A stretch of DNA of 41,526 nucleotides. Origin: Crocosphaera sp. (GTDB lineage Bacteria > Cyanobacteriota > Cyanobacteriia > Cyanobacteriales > Microcystaceae). Positions 25,231 to 34,142 of this stretch are shown in pieces. Position numbers and translations under genes: made by a program. The DNA is taken from the NCBI GenBank assembly GCA_030066295.1, contig JASJBX010000049.1:1-41526 (forward strand). Direction: 5' to 3'. Position 1 is the stretch's first letter. Each line of letters starts with the position of its first letter. The notes under the pieces are model-generated. The model was not told where the DNA came from. It did not search any database and worked only from the letters and a program-made list of their open reading frames with translations.

Positions 25231-25965
25231 ATGACTGACCAGCAAACCGCTACAATCGACAATACAGACCATAATCTCTCCCAACTAAGGGAAAAGTTTA
25301 TTAATGGAACTCAAAAAGATCAACTTCAACTAATCCCTCAATTAATGGATATGGGAGAAGGAGGTTGGCAAGTCTTAATGAAATTTTTACAAGTATCACA
25401 GGTAAATGAACCTGATATTGTGCGAGGGAAGATTTACGGTAGTCTTTATCGATTAAACAACCCCGTTACAGAGGAATTTCTACACACCCATTTTCCCGAT
25501 GGTGTGATCCCTCTGAACTCTCAACGAAACATCAATTATCAACCCCTGAATCAATTACTGGTTGAGCAGAAATTCCAAGATGCAGATACTTTAACCCGTC
25601 ATCTTTTGTGTGAATTAGCAGGAGAAGGAGCAATCCAGCGTAAATGGGTTTATTTTACGGAAGTAGAGCAGTTTCCAGCCACAGATTTACAGACCATTAA
25701 TGGGTTATGGTGGTTACATTCAGAGGGAAAATTTGGTTTTTCGGTGCAACGAAAACTGTGGTTATCTGTGGGAAAAGACTTCACCAAATTATGGCCAAAA
25801 ATTGGCTGGAAACAAGATAATAATTGGACACAGTACCCCAATCAATTTACTTGGGATTTGAGCGCACCTATTGGCCATTTACCCTTATTAAATCAACTGA
25901 GAGGGGTTAGGGTCACTGCTTCTTTATTTTCTCATCCTGCTTGGTCACAAGAGAATTCTCCCTAA
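25231..25965 (+). CDS. gun4: GUN4-domain protein, Mg-chelatase regulator
   Basis: GUN4 binds protoporphyrin IX and Mg-protoporphyrin and stimulates Mg-chelatase in chlorophyll synthesis. An N-terminal helical bundle (about 15-80) precedes the GUN4 core: NYQPLNQLLVEQKFQDADTLT, CELAGE, FTEVEQFPATDLQTINGLWWLHSEGKFGFSVQ, and the C-terminal HLPLLNQLRGVRVTASLFSHPAW. The length (244) matches the stand-alone cyanobacterial protein. Nearby tetrapyrrole genes (cbiG-cobJ, cobA-hemD) fit the role, although on the other strand. Its stop is 6 bases from the convergent permease stop. Confidence 0.94.
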   Translation: MTDQQTATIDNTDHNLSQLREKFINGTQKDQLQLIPQLMDMGEGGWQVLMKFLQVSQVNEPDIVRGKIYGSLYRLNNPVTEEFLHTHFPDGVIPLNSQRNINYQPLNQLLVEQKFQDADTLTRHLLCELAGEGAIQRKWVYFTEVEQFPATDLQTINGLWWLHSEGKFGFSVQRKLWLSVGKDFTKLWPKIGWKQDNNWTQYPNQFTWDLSAPIGHLPLLNQLRGVRVTASLFSHPAWSQENSP

Positions 25966-25970
25966 TCTAT

Positions 25971-26828
25971 CTAAGCAGAATGAGGGTATAAAACCCCGTA
26001 TTTCGGTCCAAACAGAAACGCCAAAATAAACAAACCAGAAGCCACTAAAACAATAGCGGGGCCCGACGGTAGGTTATAGAAATAACTTAAATACATCCCA
26101 GTAATACTAGAAAGAATCGCAAGAATAACCCCCAGAATCATCATTAAATGTAAACGACTCACTAATAAATAGGCAGTGGCAGCAGGAGTGATTAACAAAG
26201 ATAAAACTAAGATCACACCAACGGCTTTTAAGCTGGCCACAATGGTTAAACCAATCAAAATCATTAAGCCAAAATCTAACTTTTTAACCGGAAGTCCCGC
26301 CGCTTGTGCGCCTAACTTATCAAAGGTATAAAACAACAATTCTTTATAAAAAGCAGCCACAATAATTAAAACAATGACTGCGATGATAAAAGTGTCTCGA
26401 ACATCAGCAAAACTGACCCCTAAAATGTTACCAAATAAGAAGTGATTCAGATCAATTTTATTATCCTTTTGAACAATGGTAATTAACGTGATTCCTAAAG
26501 CAAAGAAAGCAGAATAAACGATCCCCATGGCTGCATCTTCTTTAATGGGCGATCGCGTGCGAATAATATTAATAAAAACCGTACTTAATAACCCGGCAAT
26601 AAACGCCCCCACAAAAATATTAATCCCTAAAATAAAAGCAATGGCTAACCCTGGCAACACAGAATGACTAATGGCATCCCCTAACAAGGCCAAACGCTGG
26701 ACCATTAAATAACTACCCACTACTGCACAAATAACCCCCACGATCACTGCTTCCATCAGCGATCGCTGCATAAACCCATATTTTAAGGGTTCTATTAATG
26801 TCATTAAACCTGATAGTAATAATTCCAT
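25971..26828 (-). CDS. Metal (Mn/Zn) ABC transporter permease
   Basis: An integral membrane permease of the ABC-3 family that imports manganese or zinc (MntB/ZnuB type). 285 residues with about eight hydrophobic segments. Family features: EAVIVGVICAVVGSYLMVQRLALLGDAISHSVLPG near the N-terminus, EDAAMGIVYSAFFALGI, and the conserved VVLILVLSLL-ITPAATAYLL type segment (GVILVLSLLITPAATAYLLV). No ATPase or solute-binding subunit is next to it: upstream is the cbiG-cobJ fusion on the same strand, with 45 bases between that hold a tandem repeat end. The rest of the transporter may lie elsewhere. Confidence 0.9.
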   Translation of the reverse strand: MELLLSGLMTLIEPLKYGFMQRSLMEAVIVGVICAVVGSYLMVQRLALLGDAISHSVLPGLAIAFILGINIFVGAFIAGLLSTVFINIIRTRSPIKEDAAMGIVYSAFFALGITLITIVQKDNKIDLNHFLFGNILGVSFADVRDTFIIAVIVLIIVAAFYKELLFYTFDKLGAQAAGLPVKKLDFGLMILIGLTIVASLKAVGVILVLSLLITPAATAYLLVSRLHLMMILGVILAILSSITGMYLSYFYNLPSGPAIVLVASGLFILAFLFGPKYGVLYPHSA

Positions 26829-26873
26829 AAATTGCTCACCTTAATTCCTAATTACCAGTTTATCAGTTGTGTA

Positions 26874-28796
26874 TTAATTATTCTGACTTCTGACTTCTGA
26901 CTTCTGACTTCTGACTTGATTATATCCCCTTGGTGTAATCATCCAATTTTCATAAGAAAAGGTGCTACTATTCCCAATCAAAACCGTGGTTAACATATCA
27001 ATTCTATGATGTAACATTTCTCCTAAATTAGTTAATATTATAGTTTCATCTTGACGATAAGCACAACGAACCAAGGCAACGGGTGTCTTCTCATCACGAG
27101 ACTGTAAAAAGATAGTTTGTGCCTCAATAATTTGGGTTTGACGAGTTTGCGATCGCGGGTTATATAGGGCAGTTACAAAATCCCCCATGGCGGCTGCGGT
27201 TAATCGCTTTTTAATCACCTCCCAAGGGGTTAATAAATTACTTAAACTAATGGCACAAAAATCGTGCATTAAAGGGGTTCCTACCCTTGCTGCTGCTGCT
27301 TGTAAGGCGGTAATTCCTGGGAATACTTCAATACTGGGATTTTTGCCATCCCAATGATTATTTTTTAATTCTTCTAAGACTAATCCAGCCATACCATAAA
27401 TGCCACAATCTCCCGATGAAATAACAGCAACCGATAAGCCCCACCTTCCTAAATATATCGATCTTTGCGCCCTTTCTTTCTCTTTGGTAATCGGTAAGGA
27501 TTCAATAATTTGCCCTGGACGTTGTAAGGGTTTAATTAAGTCTAAATACAAAGAATAACCGATGATTGCATCTGCTTCATTAATGGCCATTTTGGCAGCA
27601 GGAGTAATTTGTTCTAAATTCCCCGGTCCCATACCGACTAAATAGAGTTTTCCCGCTCTTCCTGTATACTCTAACTCACTTTGAGCAATGGCAATGGTTA
27701 CCGCTTCGTTATCAGATTTAATGATTTGTTTGGTGACTAAAAGCGTCTTTTTAATGTCAATTTTTTCTCCTTCTCCTTGATTAGTAAGCCAATTATTAGC
27801 CCCATAAATAGCTGCTGCTTCCGCCACACTAGGGGTGCCAACTTCTTGTTTAACCACCTCAGAAGGATTCGGTACCTTGAGACTGTTTAAAACATCAGCC
27901 GAATAGGTTAATAAAGGATACTGTTTGTTTTGGCAATATTGAAGGATTCCCACCTCATCCGCTTTAATATCAATGGTGGCAATGCCGGCGATGGCCTCGG
28001 TGGCTAAATGATAGGTTTGACAGACTTCCTCAATCGCTGCTGCAATCAACCCCTGAGAGGTTCCCCGAATGCAACCTAAACCCACCCATAAGACACGGGG
28101 ATACCATTGTACCTTAGGAACAGTCGATCCTGGGGCAAACTTGCGTTTGGTTGCGCCGATCCAGATACGGGCTGCCGGTTCTATATTTTCGCTAATTTCA
28201 GGGAATCCGAAGTAAAAAGGATGATTTTGAGGTAAATTATCTTGCCAAAGCTGAGAACCCCCTTCTTGTATCACCTGAACCGTTTTTTGAGTAGCAATGG
28301 CCTGACTTACCCCTGTCCAATCTCCCGGTCCTTTGCGCCAACCCAACGGCATCCCTAAAGTATCAATGGCCGGTAAATTGAGATGATGGGATGCACCGGT
28401 GATAATAGGGGTAGCATGGAGTTGATGGGCGATCAATTGTGCTAAGCGATCGGCCCCACCTTGATGGCCGCTGCATAGACTGATGACAAATTGACCTGTG
28501 GGATCGATAACAATAATAGCAGGATCAGAAGCTTTATCCTTCAATAAAGGAGCAATCAGACGAACAACCGCGCCTGTGGCTAAACAAAAAATAAAACCTC
28601 GATTTTTTGACCAAATTGTTGATAAATGGTCTTTGAGAGAACCTTGATAATGACAAGTGGTGGTATCGATTAACGGTAAGGTTGCAGGAACATACAGGGT
28701 TGTCTTTAAGGATTGACACAGAGGATGTAATAATCGAGTAGCTTGGGGAGTCGTAGCGATAGCCGCCATAGGCTGAAAAGCATCAAAATTAATCAT
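26874..28796 (-). CDS. cobJ: CbiG-CobJ fusion (precorrin-3B C17-methyltransferase)
   Basis: A bifunctional cobalamin-pathway enzyme. Residues about 5-345 are CbiG-like (cobalt-precorrin-5A hydrolase: CLATGAVVRLIAPLLKDKASDPAIIVID, GHQGGADRLAQ, WVGLGCIRGTS). About 385-625 is the CobJ/CbiH methyltransferase with LYLVGMGPGNLEQITPAA, SSGDCGIYGMAG and EVFPGITALQAAAARVG. Fusion is common in cyanobacteria. The last dozen codons (VRSQKSEVRSQNN) are read through a 35-base tandem repeat of TTCTGAC. The ancestral protein probably ended nearer NQ. The corrinoid route (pseudocobalamin) is inferred from the family. Confidence 0.93.
   Translation of the reverse strand: MINFDAFQPMAAIATTPQATRLLHPLCQSLKTTLYVPATLPLIDTTTCHYQGSLKDHLSTIWSKNRGFIFCLATGAVVRLIAPLLKDKASDPAIIVIDPTGQFVISLCSGHQGGADRLAQLIAHQLHATPIITGASHHLNLPAIDTLGMPLGWRKGPGDWTGVSQAIATQKTVQVIQEGGSQLWQDNLPQNHPFYFGFPEISENIEPAARIWIGATKRKFAPGSTVPKVQWYPRVLWVGLGCIRGTSQGLIAAAIEEVCQTYHLATEAIAGIATIDIKADEVGILQYCQNKQYPLLTYSADVLNSLKVPNPSEVVKQEVGTPSVAEAAAIYGANNWLTNQGEGEKIDIKKTLLVTKQIIKSDNEAVTIAIAQSELEYTGRAGKLYLVGMGPGNLEQITPAAKMAINEADAIIGYSLYLDLIKPLQRPGQIIESLPITKEKERAQRSIYLGRWGLSVAVISSGDCGIYGMAGLVLEELKNNHWDGKNPSIEVFPGITALQAAAARVGTPLMHDFCAISLSNLLTPWEVIKKRLTAAAMGDFVTALYNPRSQTRQTQIIEAQTIFLQSRDEKTPVALVRCAYRQDETIILTNLGEMLHHRIDMLTTVLIGNSSTFSYENWMITPRGYNQVRSQKSEVRSQNN
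26881..26915. repeat. Tandem heptamer TTCTGAC x5
   Basis: Five perfect head-to-tail copies of a 7-base unit, followed by TTGAT. They overlap the 3' end of cobJ and encode its terminal residues on the minus strand. This is a short tandemly repeated repetitive element typical of cyanobacteria, probably variable in copy number. A similar GAAGTCAGAAGT fragment lies near 40054. Confidence 0.9.
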
Positions 28797-28913
28797 TATA
28801 ATCGTAATTGCTCAGACGTTGAAAATCGTGCCTTTTTGCCTATGATACCTTGGTGTTAATGGGATGGATCATTAGTATGGGGTAGCTTTTAGGGAAAAAA
28901 GTAGAAAGTAAGG

Positions 28914-30428
28914 TTAACCAAAATATTTTAGTAATTCCTTGGTTAATCCTTCTAGAGTATATTCTTCGGCTTGTATATCCACTCGTTCCAATAATTCACG
29001 ACAGGTTTTTGAGGTTTGTGGACCAATGGAGGCAAAACAAACATTATCTAAAAGAGATATAATATCGGACTTTTGGTTCGTATTGAGTGCTTTTTCTAGC
29101 AACTTATAAAAGTTCTTGACTGTTTTAGAACTGGCAAAGGTAATAATATCAACTTGTTTATTTTGTAATGCTTCCCATGCTTGAATATCAATGTTTTCTG
29201 GACATCCTGACTGATACGCTGGAACTTCAACAACATTAGCTTCTTGTTTTTGTAACTCTTTTACTAAGATTTCTCTTCCTCCTGTTTCTACACGGGGAAA
29301 CAAGATTTTTTGATGACTTAAACTCTCAGGAAAATGTTCGATTAATTGATCAGCGATAAAGTTAGGGGGACTAAAATCAGGGGTGAGGTGATATTGTTTT
29401 AAACAGGAGGCGGTTTTTTTACCCACAACAGCAATTTTAATCTTACCTAAAATACGAATATCTTTGCCTAGTTTTTGTAGCCGTTGAAAGAAAAAGTTAA
29501 CCCCATTGGCTGAGGTTAAAATCAACCAATCGAAGGAAGATAAGGATTCAATAGCTAAGTCTAATTGCTCCCAAGAAGACGGGGGGGAAATTTCTAATGC
29601 TGGCATTTCTATAGTGTTCGCTCCCTGTTGTTGTAAGAGGAGACTAAACTGACTAGATTGTTCTTTGGCGCGGGTAATTAAGACAGTTTTTTGAGCTAAA
29701 GGTAAGGTTACAGATGAAGACATATAGCGTAAATTAACAATATTTCCAATAACAATAATAGCAGGGGATAAAGACAGTCCTGATACCTGTTTTATTATAG
29801 TCTTTAATGTTCCTATCCACATCTTTTCTTGATTATTTCCACCATTTTGAATAATAGCAATGGGTTCATCAGGCGATCGCCCGTTCTGGATTAAATAATT
29901 AATGATTTTTTCAAGGGTTCTGGTTCCCATTAAAATCACTAATGTATCTATTTTCGCTAAAGCTGGCCAATTCAATAACTCGGGTTGATGTCCTGTTAAA
30001 ATCGTAAAACATCGACTGATTTCTCTATCAGTTAAGGGGATTCCTGTCAATAAAGGAGCAGCTAAAGCGGATGAAATGCCAGGCACTAATTCATAGGAAC
30101 AATTAGCGTCTTCTAAGGCTTTAATTTCTTCATTAACCCGGCCAAAAATCAAGGGATCACCACTTTTCAATCTGACAACTTGTTTACCTTGTGAACAGTA
30201 ATTTATTAGTAAATTATTGATTGTACTTTGCTTGGTACTGGCTTGTCCTCCTCTCTTACCAACATTGATTTTCAAGCAACTTTCAGAAACTAAATTAAGT
30301 AAATTTTTATCAACCAAAGCATCATAAATTATAACTTCAGCTTGAGATAACAAATGATATGCTCTCAGGGTTAGATAATTTATACTACCAATTCCTGAAC
30401 CCACTAAATATACTTTACCAACAGTCAT
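28914..30428 (-). CDS. cobA-hemD: Uroporphyrinogen-III C-methyltransferase / uroporphyrinogen-III synthase fusion
   Basis: 504 residues, two enzymes in one chain. About 1-245 is CobA/SUMT, making precorrin-2 on the branch to siroheme and cobalamin: GKVYLVGSGIG near residue 4, VIIYDALVDKNLL, RLKSGDPLIFGR, SYELVPGISSALAAPLLTGIPLTDR. About 250-504 is HemD, making uroporphyrinogen III for heme and chlorophyll: TVLITRAKEQSSQFSLLLQQQGA, DWLILTSANGVNFFFQRL, ITFASSKTVKNFY. The arrangement ties the branch-point enzyme to the branch. It lies upstream of the cbiG-cobJ gene on the same strand, 117 bases away. Confidence 0.95.
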   Translation of the reverse strand: MTVGKVYLVGSGIGSINYLTLRAYHLLSQAEVIIYDALVDKNLLNLVSESCLKINVGKRGGQASTKQSTINNLLINYCSQGKQVVRLKSGDPLIFGRVNEEIKALEDANCSYELVPGISSALAAPLLTGIPLTDREISRCFTILTGHQPELLNWPALAKIDTLVILMGTRTLEKIINYLIQNGRSPDEPIAIIQNGGNNQEKMWIGTLKTIIKQVSGLSLSPAIIVIGNIVNLRYMSSSVTLPLAQKTVLITRAKEQSSQFSLLLQQQGANTIEMPALEISPPSSWEQLDLAIESLSSFDWLILTSANGVNFFFQRLQKLGKDIRILGKIKIAVVGKKTASCLKQYHLTPDFSPPNFIADQLIEHFPESLSHQKILFPRVETGGREILVKELQKQEANVVEVPAYQSGCPENIDIQAWEALQNKQVDIITFASSKTVKNFYKLLEKALNTNQKSDIISLLDNVCFASIGPQTSKTCRELLERVDIQAEEYTLEGLTKELLKYFG

Positions 30429-30448
30429 TTTTTTTTCCTATAAAAATA

Positions 30449-31870
30449 TTAGAAAATCTTAGAAAGTAGCTGATAAATCAACTTAAATAGAGAAGTAATC
30501 GCTATTAAACCAGCCCCTCCCACTGCTCCAGATATTAATAAAAATGAAACAGACTCTAAGGCTAAGACCCCAAATAATAAAGCAATGATTAATAAAAAGA
30601 CTGTGATTGTTACGATAATTAATAAATCTTTTTTATCTATTACCCTTCGATATTGAAGATAAATTAGACCACCCATAAGCATAAATCCGATGATAATTCC
30701 AGTAGCAGATAAAAAGCTATTTAAACCTAAAATTAATACCGCTCCTTCAAATCCAGTAAACCCTGAATAGATAAGTATATCAACAATAGAAAAATTCTTT
30801 TTTTGACTAGGAGAAATAGGAGAAGCAGTTGGAGTCTGTGGAGAAGAAGCAGGGGGGTTTGAGGGAGTTTGAAGTGACGTTTTACTACTAGAAGAAATCC
30901 CTTGAGATTGGGATGAATGTAACGCTTGTAAAACCTCAGACGCACTTTGATAGCGATCGCTGGGACTGGGTAATAATAATCGATCCAAAATACTCGCTAA
31001 ACCATCACTAATATTCGTAACATGAGGCTTCCAATTCCAACAATTATTATAGGAATCGTATAACTCTTCTGGGGGTTTTCCTGTTAATAAATTTAAACAA
31101 GTAGTCGCCAAAGCATATAAATCAGTTGCGGGATAAACCGCAGATCCCTGCATTTGTTCAGGGGGAGCAAACCCCATCGAATAAATTCCAGTGGAACGTT
31201 TTTGAGGATTACCAGCAGTGGCGGTCACTTGTTTAACCGCACCAAAATCTAACAAATATAAACGGCCTTGTTTATTCCGCATAATATTTGACGGTTTAAT
31301 ATCGCGGTGAATACAATTATTATCATGGATAAACTGTAAAACCAACAAAATTTCGTGTAAAACTTCTACAATTTCACTTTCAAGAAAAATCCCCTTTCTT
31401 TTAAGTTCCGTTTCTAAATCTTCCCCATCAATTAATTCTTGAACTAAATAAAAAAACTGTTCTTCTTCCTTAGTAATATGATTCGGAACCACTAAAGGAA
31501 AAAAAGCATATAATTGGGGAATTTGCGGATGCTTACTACCTAAATCTTCTAAAATAATAGCCTCCCGTTCAAACAATTGTTGAGCGATCGCTAAAGCTTG
31601 AGCATTTAAGTTTCCTTCCGGTTGAAACTGTTTTACCACACATAAGCGCATGGTAGGAGTAAAGCGATCTTTCGCTAAAAAAGCAGCACCAAACCCCCCT
31701 TTTCCCAATAATTTAGACGGCACATAACGGCCCCCTAAAATTAGGGGCATTCCGCAACTGGTACAATATTTTTGTTGAACTGTTTTAAATTTTGAAGGAT
31801 CATCAAGATCAGCAAAAGAATTTTGAGGATGAGCGCATTCTGGACGAGTACAAAGAATTTCCATGTTCAA
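30449..31870 (-). CDS. Membrane-anchored Ser/Thr protein kinase with N-terminal Cys cluster
   Basis: 473 residues in three parts. An N-terminal zinc-ribbon-like stretch (Cys7, Cys12, then CTSCGMPL around 36-43) is followed by a Hanks-type kinase domain: GKGGFGAAF (56-64), VVK Lys80, HRD Asp190 in IHRDIKPSNIM, DFG Asp208, and APPEQM. A Ser/Thr/Pro-rich linker (about 320-350) leads to four or so transmembrane segments (about 360-470). Full catalytic residues are present. In Synechocystis, as I recall, the kinase SpkG sits at the end of the PAP operon (slr0152). This kinase is near but separate from the PAP-type operon, on the other strand. It may start at Met3 instead of Met1. Confidence 0.9.
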   Translation of the reverse strand: MNMEILCTRPECAHPQNSFADLDDPSKFKTVQQKYCTSCGMPLILGGRYVPSKLLGKGGFGAAFLAKDRFTPTMRLCVVKQFQPEGNLNAQALAIAQQLFEREAIILEDLGSKHPQIPQLYAFFPLVVPNHITKEEEQFFYLVQELIDGEDLETELKRKGIFLESEIVEVLHEILLVLQFIHDNNCIHRDIKPSNIMRNKQGRLYLLDFGAVKQVTATAGNPQKRSTGIYSMGFAPPEQMQGSAVYPATDLYALATTCLNLLTGKPPEELYDSYNNCWNWKPHVTNISDGLASILDRLLLPSPSDRYQSASEVLQALHSSQSQGISSSSKTSLQTPSNPPASSPQTPTASPISPSQKKNFSIVDILIYSGFTGFEGAVLILGLNSFLSATGIIIGFMLMGGLIYLQYRRVIDKKDLLIIVTITVFLLIIALLFGVLALESVSFLLISGAVGGAGLIAITSLFKLIYQLLSKIF

Positions 31871-31929
31871 TGGATAGGGTAAGAATTTTCCGTGCTTTCA
31901 TTGTAAGCAAAGCATTAAATTTGGACAAT

Positions 31930-32322
31930 TTATTGATGGCTGCGACGATATTGGGCCCCAGAGGTACAAGTTTCTCGTATTTCTACCATACACAGTCCTG
32001 GAAGTTTGGCGGCTGCCAATTTTTCAAAAATCCATTGTGCGATCGCCTCACTGGTGGGACTTTCTAACCCGGTGGTTTCGTTGAGATAGTAATGATCGAG
32101 ATAAGTTTCCACCAAGGGATCAATATAATTACTAATATCTCCAAAATCCATTACCATCCCTTGTTTGGGCCCAGTGGATTCCAGGTGATCGCTACTCACG
32201 TACACCCGTCCGACCCAACTATGACCATGAAGACGACTACATTTACCCTGATGGTGAGGAAGTCGGTGGGCTGCTTCAAAACGAAATTCTTTATAAATTG
32301 TCCATTGATGGGGTGGGTTCAT
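31930..32322 (-). CDS. queD: 6-carboxytetrahydropterin synthase (QueD / PTPS family)
   Basis: Converts dihydroneopterin triphosphate to 6-carboxytetrahydropterin in queuosine synthesis, or acts as a pterin synthase. 130 residues with zinc His residues in FEAAHRLPHH and RLHGHSW, the FGDISNYIDPLVETYLDHYYLNE core, and the C-terminal TSEAIAQWIFEKLAAA with EIRETCTSGAQY. Pterin versus queuosine role cannot be decided from sequence alone. Its ATG end faces a divergent spacer. The kinase gene is 59 bases downstream. Confidence 0.88.
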   Translation of the reverse strand: MNPPHQWTIYKEFRFEAAHRLPHHQGKCSRLHGHSWVGRVYVSSDHLESTGPKQGMVMDFGDISNYIDPLVETYLDHYYLNETTGLESPTSEAIAQWIFEKLAAAKLPGLCMVEIRETCTSGAQYRRSHQ

Positions 32323-32447
32323 GGTGGTTTTCAGTTGGGTGTATCAATCTTCTAGTCAAGTTGGGTGTGGGAAAAATTTATATTTTGATCATTAATCTAT
32401 TGATGTGAAAACTGCTTTCATGGTTAAATCCCAGACAACTCCTTATC

Positions 32448-32828
32448 TTATTTAATTTTATCGGTTTTGGTTTTTTTTTGCTCTTTGAGCCGTTGTTCAA
32501 CTTCTAATTCTTGAGTGAGAAAATAGTTCAAAAAAGTCCGAATGATAGCAATAGCCCCCAATTTTCCCAATGCTTGAAATGACGGTGCAATGGTAGTGCT
32601 TAGCACATCTGAACCCAGTTGAAACTCTAAGGCCAAAGCTAACCAGGACCCAAAGCGCAAACGCACTTCTAAAAAGGGAAAAGAACGAGAACGACAACCA
32701 ATCACCACACAACGGATGGCTGCAGCGAACCCACAGACAACGCACACCACCGATACAGATTCTAACATCAGGCGAAGCAACGTCACCGAATGTTCCAAGG
32801 TTTCCTCTAAAGACCCTAATAGTTGCAT
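32448..32828 (-). CDS. DUF1622 family membrane protein
   Basis: 126 residues with hydrophobic segments at about 20-40 and 85-105. The core (RLRFGSWLALALEFQLGSDVLSTTIAPSFQALGKLGAIAIIRTFLNYFL) matches the DUF1622 family of small membrane proteins of unknown function. The C-terminus is charged (KEQKKTKTDKIK). It lies divergent to the PAP-type operon, with a 201-base spacer. Confidence 0.85.
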   Translation of the reverse strand: MQLLGSLEETLEHSVTLLRLMLESVSVVCVVCGFAAAIRCVVIGCRSRSFPFLEVRLRFGSWLALALEFQLGSDVLSTTIAPSFQALGKLGAIAIIRTFLNYFLTQELEVEQRLKEQKKTKTDKIK

Positions 32829-33029
32829 AATAACCCTGAATGATTGTTATTAAACCGTAATCTTGTTTATTTTTTATAACTGATTTTGGTCTTTTTTGCT
32901 CATGAGTCCGTACAACTACTAAAACTTAGGTGAAAAAACCTGGTAATTTCCCCATAACTACAGAGGAAAGCCCCATATTATCTACCTACAATGAAATCAC
33001 ATTCGATAAAATATTGAGGTTTATATAAA

Positions 33030-33755
33030 ATGGTTTTCACCTCAAGTGACAGCAAACAAGAAACGCAACAGTTAATCACGAAATTTGAGCATCCCTTAAA
33101 AAAGAAATACCCTCAACGACATCACCATTATGCTTTAGAAGACTTCTTCTCTTTTCAAACAGAAACAGGAACCATTGTTGATTGGAATGAATCTCGGAAT
33201 ATTCTCACCAGTGAGGATTTTATTCTAGGATTAATTGAAGGACTAGAAGAGGAAATTGGTAGTGCTGCTGGGGTTGTTACTTATAACATTGGTAAAGAAT
33301 GGGGCAAACGGGATGCCGACTTTTTTCGACAATGGCTTTATTCTGAATATGACTATACAAAACCTCTTAATCAGATGAATCTCAACTATGTTTTAGAAGC
33401 TTGGTGGTGGCCTTTTACTGCACAAGGTTGGGGTAACTGGGAAGTGGATATGAGTGAGCAGAAAAATGGCTTTATGTTTGTCAATATTTTTGACTCTGCG
33501 GTTGCTCGAACCTTGGGAGATGTAGGTAAACCAGTTTGTCATATTTATGCGGGATTACTAGCCGGATTTTTTAGTAATTTAGTGAAAAAAGACTTGAATG
33601 CAATTGAGATTCAATGCTATGCGATGGGTGAAACTTATTGTAAGTTTTTGGTGGGCAAAAAAGACCGTATTGATGCTGCAACTTTCTGGTTAAATGAGGG
33701 AGCCTTAGCTAAGGATATTGAAAAGAAACTACACCATGGGGAGTATCTTAAATGA
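33030..33755 (+). CDS. V4R-domain protein (slr0144-like), first gene of the PAP-type operon
   Basis: 241 residues. The C-terminal half is a V4R (4-vinyl-reductase-like) domain, the fold of the ligand-binding protein BchJ, with AWWWPFTAQGWGNWEVD and the two-Cys motif CYAMGETYCKFLVG near 208-222. Its companion V4R at 34643 keeps the first Cys of this motif only. The ribosome site GAGG lies in front. The operon lineup equals Synechocystis slr0144-slr0151, implicated in photosystem II assembly (from memory). Its stop overlaps the next gene's start (TGA with ATG, 4 bases). A role in handling chlorophyll-like ligands is inferred. Confidence 0.82.
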   Translation: MVFTSSDSKQETQQLITKFEHPLKKKYPQRHHHYALEDFFSFQTETGTIVDWNESRNILTSEDFILGLIEGLEEEIGSAAGVVTYNIGKEWGKRDADFFRQWLYSEYDYTKPLNQMNLNYVLEAWWWPFTAQGWGNWEVDMSEQKNGFMFVNIFDSAVARTLGDVGKPVCHIYAGLLAGFFSNLVKKDLNAIEIQCYAMGETYCKFLVGKKDRIDAATFWLNEGALAKDIEKKLHHGEYLK

Positions 33756-34132
33756 TGAGTAGAAAAACATGGTCTAGTATCAGTGTTTATGATTTTTTTC
33801 GTACCTATAATTGGACAGGAGAGTCCATCGATTTAGAGTTACCTAATGTTACTGAAACGCAACAAGAAACTGACTCTTTATTGTCCTTAAACTTACAATC
33901 ATTTCTGTTACGTTCCAATTGGGCAGGAAAACAAAAGCGAGTTCCTTTATCCCCATCTATTCAACATTCTAAGGCATCTTTATTGAGTTTATCAGTTAAA
34001 AAATTCTGTCAAGAAATAGAGTGGAAAGGGCTTCCTAATGTTGCACCAATTTCTAACAATTCATCGTCTGTTAATTTAGACAATTTATCTTCTAAAGATT
34101 TGGATTTAGACAACTTATCTGATTTATTTTAG
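33752..34132 (+). CDS. Small operon protein with three internal repeats (slr0145-like)
   Basis: 126 residues, function unknown. Three copies of a repeat appear: SISVYDFFRTYNWTG (about 8-22), SLNLQSFLLRSNWAG (about 44-58) and SLSVKKFCQEIEWKG (about 74-88). The consensus is S-[LI]-x-[VL]-x-x-F-x-x-x-x-x-W-x-G. The spacers are hydrophilic and look disordered. The C-terminus carries a DNL/LDL run (VNLDNLSSKDLDLDNL). The start overlaps the V4R stop by 4 bases, so translation is coupled. It may be a short linear binding module for the V4R or phycobiliprotein-fold partners. Confidence 0.65.
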   Translation: MMSRKTWSSISVYDFFRTYNWTGESIDLELPNVTETQQETDSLLSLNLQSFLLRSNWAGKQKRVPLSPSIQHSKASLLSLSVKKFCQEIEWKGLPNVAPISNNSSSVNLDNLSSKDLDLDNLSDLF

Positions 34133-34142
34133 AGAAAATATC

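Noticed and set aside
28797-28913. Cobalamin riboswitch before cbiG-cobJ
   Set aside because: No B12-box (GCCACTG) or matching fold seen in the short spacer.
31792-32355. Plus-strand ORFs over the kinase and queD 5' ends
   Set aside because: They are mirror frames of two well-supported minus-strand genes.
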